A stretch of 64,000 bases of DNA from Flavobacteriales bacterium UBA1986. GTDB taxonomy: Bacteria > Bacteroidota > Bacteroidia > Flavobacteriales_G > Salibacteraceae. The position numbers and the translations under genes are program-made. The notes beneath the pieces are model-generated. The model searched no databases. It saw only the letters and a list, made by a program, of their open reading frames with translations, and was not told where the DNA came from. Location of the stretch: positions 1 to 64,000 of the forward strand of contig DDDG01000001.1 in NCBI GenBank assembly GCA_002336245.1, read 5' to 3'. The stretch's first letter is position 1; the number at the start of each line of letters is the position of its first letter. This document shows, one piece after another, positions 26,761-35,005 of this stretch.

Positions 26761-27386
26761 GATTAATCGCAGCAGCCTTTGTCGCCATCTTTTTAAGTGC
26801 TTGTACTTCAGAAACCAAAGAGCTTCCAATCTTAGGTCGTCATGACTTTACTAAGCGAATGGTGGATGGGCAAGAAGTAATGGATACTCTCTATTATTCG
26901 ATTCCGGATTTTGAGTTCTACGATCAAGACAGCAATCGGGTAAATGAAAATTTGGTTGATGGGAAGATCTATGTAACAGACTTTTTCTTCACTTCATGTC
27001 CAAGCATCTGTCCACAAATGAAAAGGAATATGCTGACGGTCTATGAAGAGTTTCTTCAGGAAGATCGTTTTCAACTCCTCTCGCACTCCATCGACTTCAT
27101 AAAGGACAGCGTTCCAGTGTTGAAGAAGTATGCAGGTAAAATTGGAATATCGAGTTCCAAATGGCATTTGCTCGCCGGCGAGAAGGACGAAATTTACGAT
27201 ATGGCTGAGGCCTATATGGTTGCAGCCAGCGAGGACCCGAAAGCACCCGGCGGTTTTGCGCACTCAGGAGCATTTATTCTCGTCGATGGAGAAGGTCACA
27301 TCAGGGCCTATTACGACGGCACAACAAAAGAAGACACTGAGCTGTTGATTAAAGACATTTACACTTTGCTGAATGCGACTCCATAG
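26757..27386 (+). CDS. SCO family (Sco1/SenC) copper-dependent thiol protein
   Basis: A lipoprotein (AIFLSACTSE lipobox) of the thioredoxin-like SCO family that delivers copper to, or reduces cysteines of, cytochrome c oxidase CuA. Visible features: CxxxC copper/thiol motif in TSCPSICPQMKRNM, and the downstream His in GGFAHSGAFILVD that completes the copper site. The 209-residue length is typical. It overlaps the lipoprotein gene by 4 nt upstream and the cytochrome c gene by 14 nt downstream, supporting a role in respiratory assembly together with the cytochrome. Confidence 0.92.
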   Translation: MRLIAAAFVAIFLSACTSETKELPILGRHDFTKRMVDGQEVMDTLYYSIPDFEFYDQDSNRVNENLVDGKIYVTDFFFTSCPSICPQMKRNMLTVYEEFLQEDRFQLLSHSIDFIKDSVPVLKKYAGKIGISSSKWHLLAGEKDEIYDMAEAYMVAASEDPKAPGGFAHSGAFILVDGEGHIRAYYDGTTKEDTELLIKDIYTLLNATP

Positions 27387-27762
27387 ATTACTTGTTGTCT
27401 TCCCAATTTTCCTTATTTCATGCTTCACAGTTGAAGATAATAGCGGGAAATCAAGTTATTTGACCCATTGTGCCTCCTGCCATGGAGAATCTGGAAAAGG
27501 TTTTCAAGAACTCATTCCACCACTGAACCAAGCGGATTACGCTCAAGAAAACACCGATCGACTGGCTTGCATTATAAAGTACGGAATTGAGGGAGAAGTT
27601 GAGGTAGAGGGTGTTGTGTACGATCAACCTATGGCTGGAATACTTGATTTGTCACCAGAGGAGATCACTAACATTTTGAATTTTCTTGTGACAGATTTTA
27701 AACTTAGGGACAAGAAATTTCAATTGACTGAAGTTCGCACTCAACTTTCCAGATGTCAATAG
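27373..27762 (+). CDS. Lipid-anchored class I cytochrome c
   Basis: A 129-residue protein with signal and lipobox (IFLISC) and a single haem-binding CxxCH (THCASCHGESGKGF). The likely distal Met ligand is in YDQPMAGILDLSPEEI. This places a small cytochrome c on the outer face of the inner membrane, where it could pass electrons to a terminal oxidase; the SCO gene just upstream (14-nt overlap) fits. No oxidase subunit is in this window. Confidence 0.9.
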   Translation: MRLHRLLVVFPIFLISCFTVEDNSGKSSYLTHCASCHGESGKGFQELIPPLNQADYAQENTDRLACIIKYGIEGEVEVEGVVYDQPMAGILDLSPEEITNILNFLVTDFKLRDKKFQLTEVRTQLSRCQ

Positions 27763-27783
27763 ATTCTCAGAAACGAAAAAATC

Positions 27784-27791
27784 TATATTTG
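27784..27791 (+). promoter_or_regulatory. TAnnTTTG -7 box for tRNA-Val(TAC)
   Basis: TATATTTG, exact match, 16 nt before the first base of the tRNA. Confidence 0.55.
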
Positions 27792-27807
27792 CACTCCTAA
27801 ATTTTTA

Positions 27808-27885
27808 GGGCGATTAGCTCAGTTGGTTCAGAGCATCTGGTTTACACCCAGAGGGTCGGGAGTTCGAATCTCTCATCGCCCACCA
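27808..27885 (+). tRNA. tRNA-Val (anticodon TAC), CCA encoded
   Basis: Cloverleaf read by eye: acceptor GGGCGAT pairs with ATCGCCC; D-arm GCTC-AGTTGGTTCA-GAGC; anticodon stem TCTGG/CCAGA with loop TTTACAC (anticodon TAC, Val); T-arm GGGAG-TTCGAAT-CTCTC; discriminator A then encoded CCA. It is followed closely by a terminator. Confidence 0.97.
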
Positions 27886-27887
27886 GT

Positions 27888-27923
27888 AAAAGCCTCATCC
27901 GCTATGCAGATGAGGCTTTTTTT
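27888..27923 (+). terminator. Terminator of the tRNA-Val(TAC) transcript
   Basis: AAAGCCTCATC and GATGAGGCTTT arms around a 10-nt loop, followed by a T-run. Confidence 0.85.
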
Positions 27924-27989
27924 ATTCTTCTAGCTCGAGCTTGCTCGAATGCGCAGAAGAATAAAAAAGGCCGGCTTGTCGTAGACAAG
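27921..27989. repeat. Hairpin-rich noncoding patch after tRNA-Val(TAC)
   Basis: An 11-bp perfect inverted repeat (27921-27931 with 27955-27965) encloses a smaller CGAGC-tt-GCTCG hairpin (27936-27947); a further CTTGTC-gta-GACAAG hairpin sits at 27975-27989. No ORF was found. The first structure ends in A/T runs on both sides and may act as a bidirectional terminator. Confidence 0.5.
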
Positions 27990-28050
27990 AGGCTTTAATC
28001 TCAATGAGAAGCCCGAGTTTTAATTCTGAACAATGATTAAGGCTCTAGGT

Positions 28051-28058
28051 TATCTTTG
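28051..28058 (+). promoter_or_regulatory. TAnnTTTG -7 box for the GH16 gene
   Basis: TATCTTTG ends 5 nt before the ATG at 28064, implying a leaderless mRNA. Confidence 0.5.
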
Positions 28059-28063
28059 ATGTG

Positions 28064-29308
28064 ATGACTAAATGGAAAGTCCTTCTCATTCTTCTATTCC
28101 CTGTCTTCAATCTAGAAGCTCAAGAATGCATCGGAGGGAATATTGCCACCAATGAGGCATTCCTATATGGCCGCTTTGAAGTTTCCATGCAATCGGCTAG
28201 AGGCAATGGAGTCGTTTCATCGTTCTTTCTATACAACCTCGACCTTGGATGTAATTGGCCCGAAGAGAACAACGAGATCGACATAGAAATGACTGGTGAC
28301 GATGAGGGAATCTTGTTCACCACTCATTATCCTGGTCCATGGTATTATACCGATTCCTTAGGCATGGGATTCGACCCTCATGCTGCATTGCACGACTATG
28401 CCATAGAATGGGAGCCGGGAATTGTACGTTGGTTTGTAGATGGCCAATTGGCAAATGTGCAGGATCATAGTTTTGTAGCTGGCTTACAATATCCGCTCAG
28501 GGTGATTATGAATCTGTGGGTTTCTAAAATACCTTCTTGGGTTGGAGTTTGGGATCCCGCCATCATGCCACTTGAATCGATGTACGATTACGTGAAAGTT
28601 TACGAATACACTCCGGGAACAGGCAACTATGGCACGAACTCGAATTTCACTCCATTATGGGAGGAAAGCTTCGACTCTCTAGATACCAAGAGATGGTTCA
28701 TTGAAAAATTTGGAGGCTTTGATGGGAATGCCTGTGCCTTTAAACCGAGCAGCGTAGAATTTCGGAACGGGAAGATGTTCCTGCAAGTAGAGGAGGAACC
28801 CGCAAGCTTGGGTAAAATTCCAGTCAGCTTTTCGTTGGATGCAAGTAGCTTGGCTATGGACGCGGGTGACGTCATTTTTTTGAATGGAACCTTCAACAAT
28901 TGGTGTGGAAACTGTGAACCGTTATCAGAGACGAATGGAGTTTGGTCCACAACCATCGATCTCGAGCCTGGTAAGTATGAGTACCTCTTTTCGAAAAATT
29001 TATGGGAAGAAACTGGAGGAGCTCCAAAGGAAAGTTCCTGCGACTTTAACCCGTGCGACGAATACACGAACTACGGCTTTGTTATAGATAATGGGTCAAG
29101 TCCACTCGTGCTCGACACCCCATGTTGGGGAGAGTGCGTGACTTGCGAAAGAGTTGGCTTAGAAGATGAAATTCGAAAGTCCGCGGACCCGCAGCTATTC
29201 AAAGTAACGGATGTTTTGGGCAGAGAGACTTCTCAAAAAAGTACCGGTATTTTGTTCTTCCAATATTTGGACGGCAGAGTCGAGCGGCGGTTTGTCTCCC
29301 CAGACTGA
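28064..29308 (+). CDS. Secreted GH16 beta-glucanase, circularly permuted, with C-terminal carbohydrate-binding-like domain
   Basis: A 414-residue exported endo-glucanase (lichenase/laminarinase type). The catalytic motif E-I-D-I-E is in NNEIDIEMTG, after YGRFEVSMQSARGNG, and IEWEPGIVRWFVDGQ and VIMNLWVSKIPSWVGVWD follow. The strands that normally open a GH16 enzyme (WEESFDSLDTKRW, FGGFDGN, EFRNGKMFLQVEE) come after the catalytic part, joined by VKVYEYTPGTGNYG: the order of the naturally permuted Fibrobacter succinogenes lichenase. Residues about 255-365 resemble a CBM48-like domain (FLNGTFNNWCGNCEPL, PGKYEYLF). The last 35 residues (VTDVLGRETSQ, DGRVERRF) look like a T9SS sorting tail. ATG 28064 is chosen over GTG 28061. 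Confidence 0.87.
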   Translation: MTKWKVLLILLFPVFNLEAQECIGGNIATNEAFLYGRFEVSMQSARGNGVVSSFFLYNLDLGCNWPEENNEIDIEMTGDDEGILFTTHYPGPWYYTDSLGMGFDPHAALHDYAIEWEPGIVRWFVDGQLANVQDHSFVAGLQYPLRVIMNLWVSKIPSWVGVWDPAIMPLESMYDYVKVYEYTPGTGNYGTNSNFTPLWEESFDSLDTKRWFIEKFGGFDGNACAFKPSSVEFRNGKMFLQVEEEPASLGKIPVSFSLDASSLAMDAGDVIFLNGTFNNWCGNCEPLSETNGVWSTTIDLEPGKYEYLFSKNLWEETGGAPKESSCDFNPCDEYTNYGFVIDNGSSPLVLDTPCWGECVTCERVGLEDEIRKSADPQLFKVTDVLGRETSQKSTGILFFQYLDGRVERRFVSPD

Positions 29309-29393
29309 TTTTAGCAAGAAATCGATTCCTTTCTGAGAATTCTTGAACGATAAGTTTTCTCTAAATTGCGCTTCCAATTAAAACGACACAATC

Positions 29394-30386
29394 ATGAGAT
29401 TAATCAATAGCACACTGTTAATCGCCTTAGTAGTTGCGTTCAGCAGTTGTAAAAAAAATGAAGCTTGCTTAGAGGGTCCAACCGATTTGAGATTGACTGA
29501 GACAGCGACTTACACATTTTGTGGTGAGTTCAAGAAACAAGCTCGATGGAAATTATACGACGGCAGTGAAGTGATTACAGGTACAGGTGAGTCGCTTACG
29601 CACACCTTCAACACCATTTCTGACGATGCCTACGTTACAGTTTACGCCGAAGGAAACAACGAGAAGAAAACGGATTCTTTGACTTTAAACCTTGGCATCA
29701 AAAGCTATTTGTTGGTGACCGTTAAGGATGGTTCTGGTGCCACTGTTGCAGGAGCTGATGTGAATTTTTATGCTTCTGAAGATTGTTTCGAAGATGGCTC
29801 AACAGATGCCGCTTGCCTTCTAGGTAGTGGTTCTACAGGCTCCGATGGAACCGTTGAACTCGAATTGTTGGAGCCAGATGTAAGTTACATCGTAGAGGTT
29901 ACCACAGATGAATACTCGTCGAATTGGTCTACCGATCCTTTATCCGATATGGGATACGACAGTGAGTTGGCCGACTTCGAGCCAGAAGGTGTTGAATTTA
30001 CCATCGACAAGGATGCACTTTACTTTTTAGCGAGTGCCGATAAATGGGCATTGAGCAATGTAAAGAACAGCGCAGGTCAAAGCATCTGGAGTTCAGTTCC
30101 TGCCTGTAGAAAAGACGATTACCTAGTGTTCAATAGAGATAAAACCTGGGGAATTGAAGAAGGTGATGATGTGTGCAACCCTGCATACAGCGGTGCTGGA
30201 ACATGGGTAGAACAAGCTTTTAGCAGCTTCCCCCCATCTATGACCATCTCGGTAACGAATACCAGCGGTTCTTTGGGTATTGACAATAGTGAAATCATCG
30301 TCGACGATGCAACCATCATCCACTGTGTAATATCACCTGGTGGAGGCGGCACAAATCCTCAGACCTACTATTTCACAAGACAGTAG
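29394..30386 (+). CDS. Lipoprotein with Ig/PKD-like and Cna-B-like domains
   Basis: A 330-residue exported lipoprotein (VVAFSSC lipobox). Residues about 30-100 form a PKD-like beta-sandwich (WKLYDGSEVITGTGESLTHT), residues 105-170 resemble a carboxypeptidase-regulatory/Cna-B fold (LVTVKDGSGATVAGADVNFY), and the last 120 residues (ADKWALSNVKNSAGQ, YYFTRQ) resemble a lipocalin-like end domain of unknown role. It follows the GH16 gene by about 85 nt on the same strand and ends at a terminator. Function is unknown; a surface role is inferred from the lipobox only. Confidence 0.75.
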   Translation: MRLINSTLLIALVVAFSSCKKNEACLEGPTDLRLTETATYTFCGEFKKQARWKLYDGSEVITGTGESLTHTFNTISDDAYVTVYAEGNNEKKTDSLTLNLGIKSYLLVTVKDGSGATVAGADVNFYASEDCFEDGSTDAACLLGSGSTGSDGTVELELLEPDVSYIVEVTTDEYSSNWSTDPLSDMGYDSELADFEPEGVEFTIDKDALYFLASADKWALSNVKNSAGQSIWSSVPACRKDDYLVFNRDKTWGIEEGDDVCNPAYSGAGTWVEQAFSSFPPSMTISVTNTSGSLGIDNSEIIVDDATIIHCVISPGGGGTNPQTYYFTRQ

Positions 30387-30408
30387 TCAACGCATTTAAA
30401 TTTTAATG

Positions 30409-30445
30409 ATTGGGGGAGCTTTTTTTGCTCCCTCAATTGTTTTTT
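30409..30445 (+). terminator. Rho-independent terminator
   Basis: Arms at 30409-30419 and 30427-30437 (one G-T wobble) around a six-T loop, then TTGTTTTTT, 22 nt after the lipoprotein stop. Confidence 0.8.
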
Positions 30446-30481
30446 GAATTTAGTTTGCAAGCTCGTTCTTAGACATTCAAA

Positions 30482-30659
30482 TTAAGCCTCTGCGGCTTCG
30501 CTTTGTCGGGCAGGCAGTAATTGGTTCACCCTCCTTACTTTTGGGCAAGGAGAACTATCCGTCGGGTGACTGGCGGAAGGGGTCGCTGGTTTGAACCGAG
30601 CGAAGCGAGCTCACGACCAAAGGGAGTAATCCAGTAGGTCGCACGTTCTTAAAAGTATT
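30482..30659 (+). other. Structured noncoding patch with decayed tRNA fragment
   Basis: No ORF. Nested arms TCACCC (30527-30532)/GGGTGA (30565-30570) enclose TCCTT/AAGGA (30533-30537, 30548-30552), and GGTCG/CGACC (30582-30586, 30615-30619) form another stem. Bases 30580-30601 match 18 of 22 with the variable and T-arm part of the intact tRNA-Val at 30704-30725. An exact TAnnTTTG (TACTTTTG) lies at 30537-30544 inside the first hairpin, which could instead serve as the tRNA promoter. Confidence 0.45.
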
Positions 30660-30734
30660 GGGACATTAGCTCAGTTGGTTCAGAGCACTACCTTGACAGG
30701 GTAGGGGTCACTGGTTCGAATCCAGTATGTCTCA
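30660..30734 (+). tRNA. tRNA-Val (anticodon GAC), CCA not encoded
   Basis: Acceptor GGGACAT pairs with ATGTCTC (one G-T); D-arm GCTC-AGTTGGTTCA-GAGC; anticodon stem CTACC/GGTAG with loop TTGACAG (anticodon GAC, Val); T-arm CACTGG-TTCGAAT-CCAGT shape. The 3' end reads A then CAA, so CCA must be added after transcription, unlike the other Val tRNA here. Confidence 0.96.
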
Positions 30735-30739
30735 CAATC

Positions 30740-30773
30740 GAAAGCCAAGCAGATCCTGCTTGGCTTTCTTCAT
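30740..30773 (+). terminator. Terminator of the tRNA-Val(GAC) transcript
   Basis: A perfect 13-bp stem (30740-30752 with 30756-30768), 3-nt loop ATC, then TTCTT. Confidence 0.8.
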
Positions 30774-30876
30774 TTAAAGGCTTTCTCTTAACCTCCTCAT
30801 CGTCAAAAATTTTCTGTTAACGAGATTATAATCAGGCTGTTTCGAATATGGGATTTAGTTTTTATTTTCGAGACAT

Positions 30877-32673
30877 ATGAAACTCACGAGAAGCCTAAAG
30901 TTACCGGCTGCCCTGCTGGTGATTTTCCTTTCGGTTCAGGCCGCCTATTCCCAATACACTCTAGTTAAAGACACCGTAGTATTTACCCATTTTCCTGATA
31001 GTTTTCGGATTGCGCCATCGGGCAAAGCCCCTGAATATGGCATTTCTGTAAATCAATTTGGGATTCCAACAGGTGAGTTTTACGGCACTGGATATAAGCT
31101 GACAAACTTTAAGCTCTTTGGTCATTTGGTTGATTCGATGTTCATCAATCACCACATTCATAAAGTTCACTTTCTCCTTGCAAATGGAAAGAAGGCAGAC
31201 CTTTCTTTTAGAACGGGAAATGCAGTTTTTCCTGGAGGTGATTTATGGACCTACGACGAAGGTTATTTGCAGGACTCCCTGGAAATTCGAATGCAAATCA
31301 GTGGAAGCGAAGGATCTCGATCTTACACATGGCAATACATAGCTTCTGGAGGGATATATGGTTCAGGGGGTGCGTCCGAATACGAAATCCGCGTGACTGA
31401 AGGAACTTCGAGCATTCGCACGCATTATGGCGTCACCATCGCACCAAATTTCGTTCGTGGACCAGAGGTTACCTTTTCTCATTATCAATCTTTTTTGAGG
31501 ACTGCAGATCGAAAAGCCGATTCTAGAATTAGTTATAGGGGGCTCACCGACATTTTCACAAAGAGTGATTTGGATACATCCACAAGAGTCACAAATATGC
31601 GATACAACTTTAGCCTAACCGGGCATTGCTCGAATGGTGTAATGGATGCTGATGAAACGGATGTGGATTGTGGAGGAAAAGGTTGTATTCCTTGCTCTTG
31701 TGCCGACGGAATTCAAAACAACACAGAAACGGATGTAGATTGTGGAGGAAATCACTGCAGCAGTTGTCCTGGTGGAGGCTTTCCAAGCTGTGAAAGAAAC
31801 GATTCTCTTCCAGTCGACACAGTGGTCTGGACTGGAGGAAACCTTTTCTTCAGCATCAAATCTGGTTTTGACGTGATTGTAGATGGTTTAACTCCATTGT
31901 CCACTTTCGAATTTAAGTTCATGACGCCGTTTGCTTTTCCAAATTTCCCTAGTGTATGGCGAGCCAGTGATGGGGAAGAATTGGAGGCTGGAAATTTCTT
32001 TGGAACGAATTTATATGGGCAGAATACAAACGAAGCTCTAATGGCAAATACCGACTCCACGCAGCAATTGCTTTTCCGCTTTTTGGATTGGTTGGATTGT
32101 GACACGAGTTTGTCAGATTCTCTAATAGTGCGCGTCTCATTGGTGAGTGATTCTTCAGCGCATATGAGTTACACACACAAACCATCGATATGTATGGTGA
32201 CATACGACAGTTTGTTCAATATGGATGTTGTCGCCTATGAAGACGTAATGGAAAATGTGACCGACACAATCATGTATGCCATCGCAGGTCTCAAAGTAAA
32301 CAACTTCTTGGCAGGTGCATTCCGTGATATAGATACTGGAGAGACATATTTTGTTCGACGAGATACCAATATCCTTGGAGCGCATGCACAATACGAATGG
32401 GATTCGCCAAGAACTTATAATATGATGATGCTGAATAGTGCTGGAGTGCGTTCCGATGTAAGTGCTCCCCACTCCATCATTGCAGTAGACGCCCAATTGG
32501 CGCCAGATAGTTCAGCCGTGCACGTGGCATGGACTCCCTATAAAGGCTTCAAGGATTCAGAGTACAGCGTATACAGACAGCTTAGTGGCGATTCAGATGC
32601 AGTGTTTTTAGGAAATGTTCCCTTCTCTCAAACCTGGTTTGTGGATACTGCTTTTCCATTGATGGAATCGTAG
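30877..32673 (+). CDS. Secreted protein with cysteine-rich repeats and truncated FnIII domain (5' part of a broken gene)
   Basis: A 598-residue exported protein (signal ending VQAAYSQ). Residues about 250-300 hold two copies of a Cys-rich motif (DETDVDCGGKGC and TETDVDCGGNHC), a repeat seen in many Bacteroidota surface proteins. Near the end lies a fibronectin type III-like domain (PDSSAVHVAWTPYKGF, YSVYRQLSGDSDAVF), cut off at FVDTAFPLMES by a TAG. It has no T9SS sorting domain. The next ORF, in another frame and only separated by this stop, has a sorting domain but no signal, so the two are probably one disrupted gene. A near-consensus -7 box (TATTTTCG, 6 nt upstream) precedes the ATG. Confidence 0.7.
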   Translation: MKLTRSLKLPAALLVIFLSVQAAYSQYTLVKDTVVFTHFPDSFRIAPSGKAPEYGISVNQFGIPTGEFYGTGYKLTNFKLFGHLVDSMFINHHIHKVHFLLANGKKADLSFRTGNAVFPGGDLWTYDEGYLQDSLEIRMQISGSEGSRSYTWQYIASGGIYGSGGASEYEIRVTEGTSSIRTHYGVTIAPNFVRGPEVTFSHYQSFLRTADRKADSRISYRGLTDIFTKSDLDTSTRVTNMRYNFSLTGHCSNGVMDADETDVDCGGKGCIPCSCADGIQNNTETDVDCGGNHCSSCPGGGFPSCERNDSLPVDTVVWTGGNLFFSIKSGFDVIVDGLTPLSTFEFKFMTPFAFPNFPSVWRASDGEELEAGNFFGTNLYGQNTNEALMANTDSTQQLLFRFLDWLDCDTSLSDSLIVRVSLVSDSSAHMSYTHKPSICMVTYDSLFNMDVVAYEDVMENVTDTIMYAIAGLKVNNFLAGAFRDIDTGETYFVRRDTNILGAHAQYEWDSPRTYNMMMLNSAGVRSDVSAPHSIIAVDAQLAPDSSAVHVAWTPYKGFKDSEYSVYRQLSGDSDAVFLGNVPFSQTWFVDTAFPLMES

Positions 32674-32768
32674 AATTCCCAGACACGAACCTATATATAC
32701 TCTTTGCTTCAAAACTCCAGTTTGCCCCAGTTATTTCGGCTGAAGGAGCAGCCTACTACGGCAATGAT

Positions 32769-33779
32769 TTGACAGGGGAATGGTTGCCATTGAGCATACC
32801 TTCCTTTGTAGAAATATCAACTCATCAGTTTTATCATCAGGGTCGTCTTTTTATAAGTGGCTTTACACTTTTTGGGGGCAATCGAATTTATTACAGTGAC
32901 AATTATGGAGCGAATTGGACGCGCGTTGACGCCAATTTGATACCCTTAGATTTAGGCTATAAAGGTCCGATGTTCTTTGAGTACGAGGACACCCTTTTCT
33001 TGACCATGTCTGATACGAACGATAATTTTGTTCTGTGGAAGTCTGGCACTCGAGGAGATTCTTGGACTGAAGTGAATCATACAGGTTTCGATATGGACCT
33101 TACGGGGGGAATAGAAGGCAAGCTTGAAATAAACGGCGACATCTACTTAGGAGCAACAACTCCTAGCAATGCTCAACCAGCAAATACTCCGCGCTTTTAT
33201 AAGTCTTCTGATGGGGGAAGAACTTGGAGTTTACAGTCCTATTTTGGAAACAATTTTTACTATAACATAGAGTACCAAGACCCTTGGGGTGCAATTTATG
33301 AAGGCGTTTCTGTGACCAACCCATCTTCGGGCAATATGTACATGGATTATTATTTTCTCAGCGATACAGTATCCGCTTGGACGCCAATCGATCTTGGGCC
33401 AATGCGAGAAATCATTTCATCTCCAAGTCTTATTCATCTCAATGAAAAACTTGTTGTCTATGGCCGGACGGACTATGGTAATGGGCCGATTAGGATTTAC
33501 ATGGAAAAGTCACCAAGCATTGGCTTTGAAGAGCATACGTTTGATGGGCTTTCAGTTTCCCTCTTTCCTCAACCTGTTGGTCAGAATCTGAATCTTCATT
33601 TTAGTGAATTCATCCATGGTGAAATGAAAATATTGGATGTTTCAGGAAGAACTGTTAATGCAATGGCTGTTCGAGGACAAAACGTGGTAGTGGAATTGGC
33701 TGAGTTGCGGAGCGGAGTTTATTTCTGTGAACTGCTGATCAAGGATGAGCGAAAGAGCATCCGCTTTGTGAAAGATTAG
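32769..33779 (+). CDS. Asp-box propeller fragment with T9SS sorting domain (3' part of a broken gene)
   Basis: A 336-residue reading from ATG 32769; the frame is open back to 32586, overlapping the previous gene's end. It has Asp-box motifs typical of sialidase/BNR propellers (YYSDNYGANWTRVD and YKSSDGGRTWSLQ) and a C-terminal type A sorting domain (GLSVSLFPQPVGQN, MKILDVSGRTVN, LRSGVYFCELLI). It lacks a signal peptide, so on its own it could not reach T9SS; it looks like the 3' part of the gene at 30877, now out of frame, or the remnant of a neighbouring gene fused by a deletion. Its TAG overlaps the folC stop by 4 nt on the opposite strand. Confidence 0.65.
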   Translation: MTGEWLPLSIPSFVEISTHQFYHQGRLFISGFTLFGGNRIYYSDNYGANWTRVDANLIPLDLGYKGPMFFEYEDTLFLTMSDTNDNFVLWKSGTRGDSWTEVNHTGFDMDLTGGIEGKLEINGDIYLGATTPSNAQPANTPRFYKSSDGGRTWSLQSYFGNNFYYNIEYQDPWGAIYEGVSVTNPSSGNMYMDYYFLSDTVSAWTPIDLGPMREIISSPSLIHLNEKLVVYGRTDYGNGPIRIYMEKSPSIGFEEHTFDGLSVSLFPQPVGQNLNLHFSEFIHGEMKILDVSGRTVNAMAVRGQNVVVELAELRSGVYFCELLIKDERKSIRFVKD

Positions 33780-35005
33780 TCCTTCTCCTCTAAATAAACT
33801 AGAAGATCGGCAACGACAAAGGCGCTTCCAGAAATAAGAATAAGATCTTCTTTTTGTGAATTCTGGAGAGCGTTTTCGAATGCCTTGGAAACTTCTTTGT
33901 GCGCACTTCCAGGCTTTGATTGATCTTTCCCAATTGCCTCTAGTTTGGTCACATCCAGAGCTCGCGGAATGCTTGCCTGGGTATAATAGAAAGTCCAATC
34001 CTCGGGAAGAAGTTGAAGAATGTCCTCGATTTTTTTATCGTTGACGACACCCCAAACGCAGTGCACCTTTCTGTGAAACTTCTGGATTTCCTTAACAAGA
34101 ACTTCCACAGCACCTTTGTTGTGAGCGATGTCAGCAATCACCAAGGGTTGCTCTTGCAGTCGTTCAAAGCGCCCTCTTAAGCCAGTGTTCAGCGCGGTTT
34201 GTTCGATTCCATTTTGTACCGATTCTTCAGCAAGCTGAAATTCCGATAAATACTTCAAAGCGGTGAGTACCTGAGATTGATTCTCGTCCTGAAAATGTCC
34301 TTTTAAATCGCAGGTATATAGGTCCAAGCCTTTTTGGGTGAAGCTGAGTGGAGCCGATTTTTCATCCGCCACTTTTCGAAATACTGGAATCAGTTCTTCT
34401 TGAATATTGCCAAGTACCACCGGAACTCCTTCTTTTATGATGCCGGCCTTTTCACCTGCAATGGCTTCAAGCGTATTGCCTAGAAATTGTGCGTGGTCCA
34501 TGGAAATATTGGTAACTAAACACAATAGGGGAGTGACCACATTTGTTGAATCGAGTCGGCCTCCCATGCCAGTCTCGAGCACAACCACATCGACCTTTTG
34601 GTTTCTGAAATACTCAAGTGCCAATGCAAAGGTCCATTCAAAGAAGGACGCCTGCAAGCCTGAAATGGTTTCGCTGTGATCCTTCACAAAGTCAACCACC
34701 GACTCCTTTGGAATCATCTTTCCATTTATTTTAATCCGCTCGCGGAAATCAACCAAATGAGGTGAAGTATACAAGCCTGTTTTAAAGCCCGCTTCTTGTA
34801 GGATGCTGGCCAACATATGGCTAACACTTCCTTTCCCATTAGTGCCGGCCACATGGATGAACTTCAGATTCTTTTCAGGATGCCCCAGAAGGTCCATTAG
34901 AGCTTCTGTGTTGGATAAGTCGGCTTTATATGCTGCCGAGCCTACCCGCTGGTACATGGGGAGCTGAGAGAAGAGGAAGTCAAGAGTTTCTTGGTAAGAG
35001 CTCAA
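33776..35005 (-). CDS. folC: Bifunctional folylpolyglutamate synthase/dihydrofolate synthase
   Basis: Adds glutamate to dihydropteroate and to folates. The 409-residue Mur-ligase-family protein has the P-loop HVAGTNGKGSVSHMLASIL, YTSPHLVDFRERI, ETGMGGRLDSTN and a C-terminal VIADIAHNKGAVEVL, all diagnostic. It overlaps the tonB-like gene upstream by 4 nt on the same strand, and is the last gene of the exbB-exbD-tonB-folC unit. Its stop overlaps the convergent Asp-box gene by 4 nt. Confidence 0.95.
   Translation of the reverse strand: MSSYQETLDFLFSQLPMYQRVGSAAYKADLSNTEALMDLLGHPEKNLKFIHVAGTNGKGSVSHMLASILQEAGFKTGLYTSPHLVDFRERIKINGKMIPKESVVDFVKDHSETISGLQASFFEWTFALALEYFRNQKVDVVVLETGMGGRLDSTNVVTPLLCLVTNISMDHAQFLGNTLEAIAGEKAGIIKEGVPVVLGNIQEELIPVFRKVADEKSAPLSFTQKGLDLYTCDLKGHFQDENQSQVLTALKYLSEFQLAEESVQNGIEQTALNTGLRGRFERLQEQPLVIADIAHNKGAVEVLVKEIQKFHRKVHCVWGVVNDKKIEDILQLLPEDWTFYYTQASIPRALDVTKLEAIGKDQSKPGSAHKEVSKAFENALQNSQKEDLILISGSAFVVADLLVYLEEKD

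Noticed and set aside
27921..28050. CRISPR-like or mobile-element repeat cluster
   Set aside because: The inverted repeats differ from each other and have no regular spacing, no spacers and no cas gene; no transposase is nearby.
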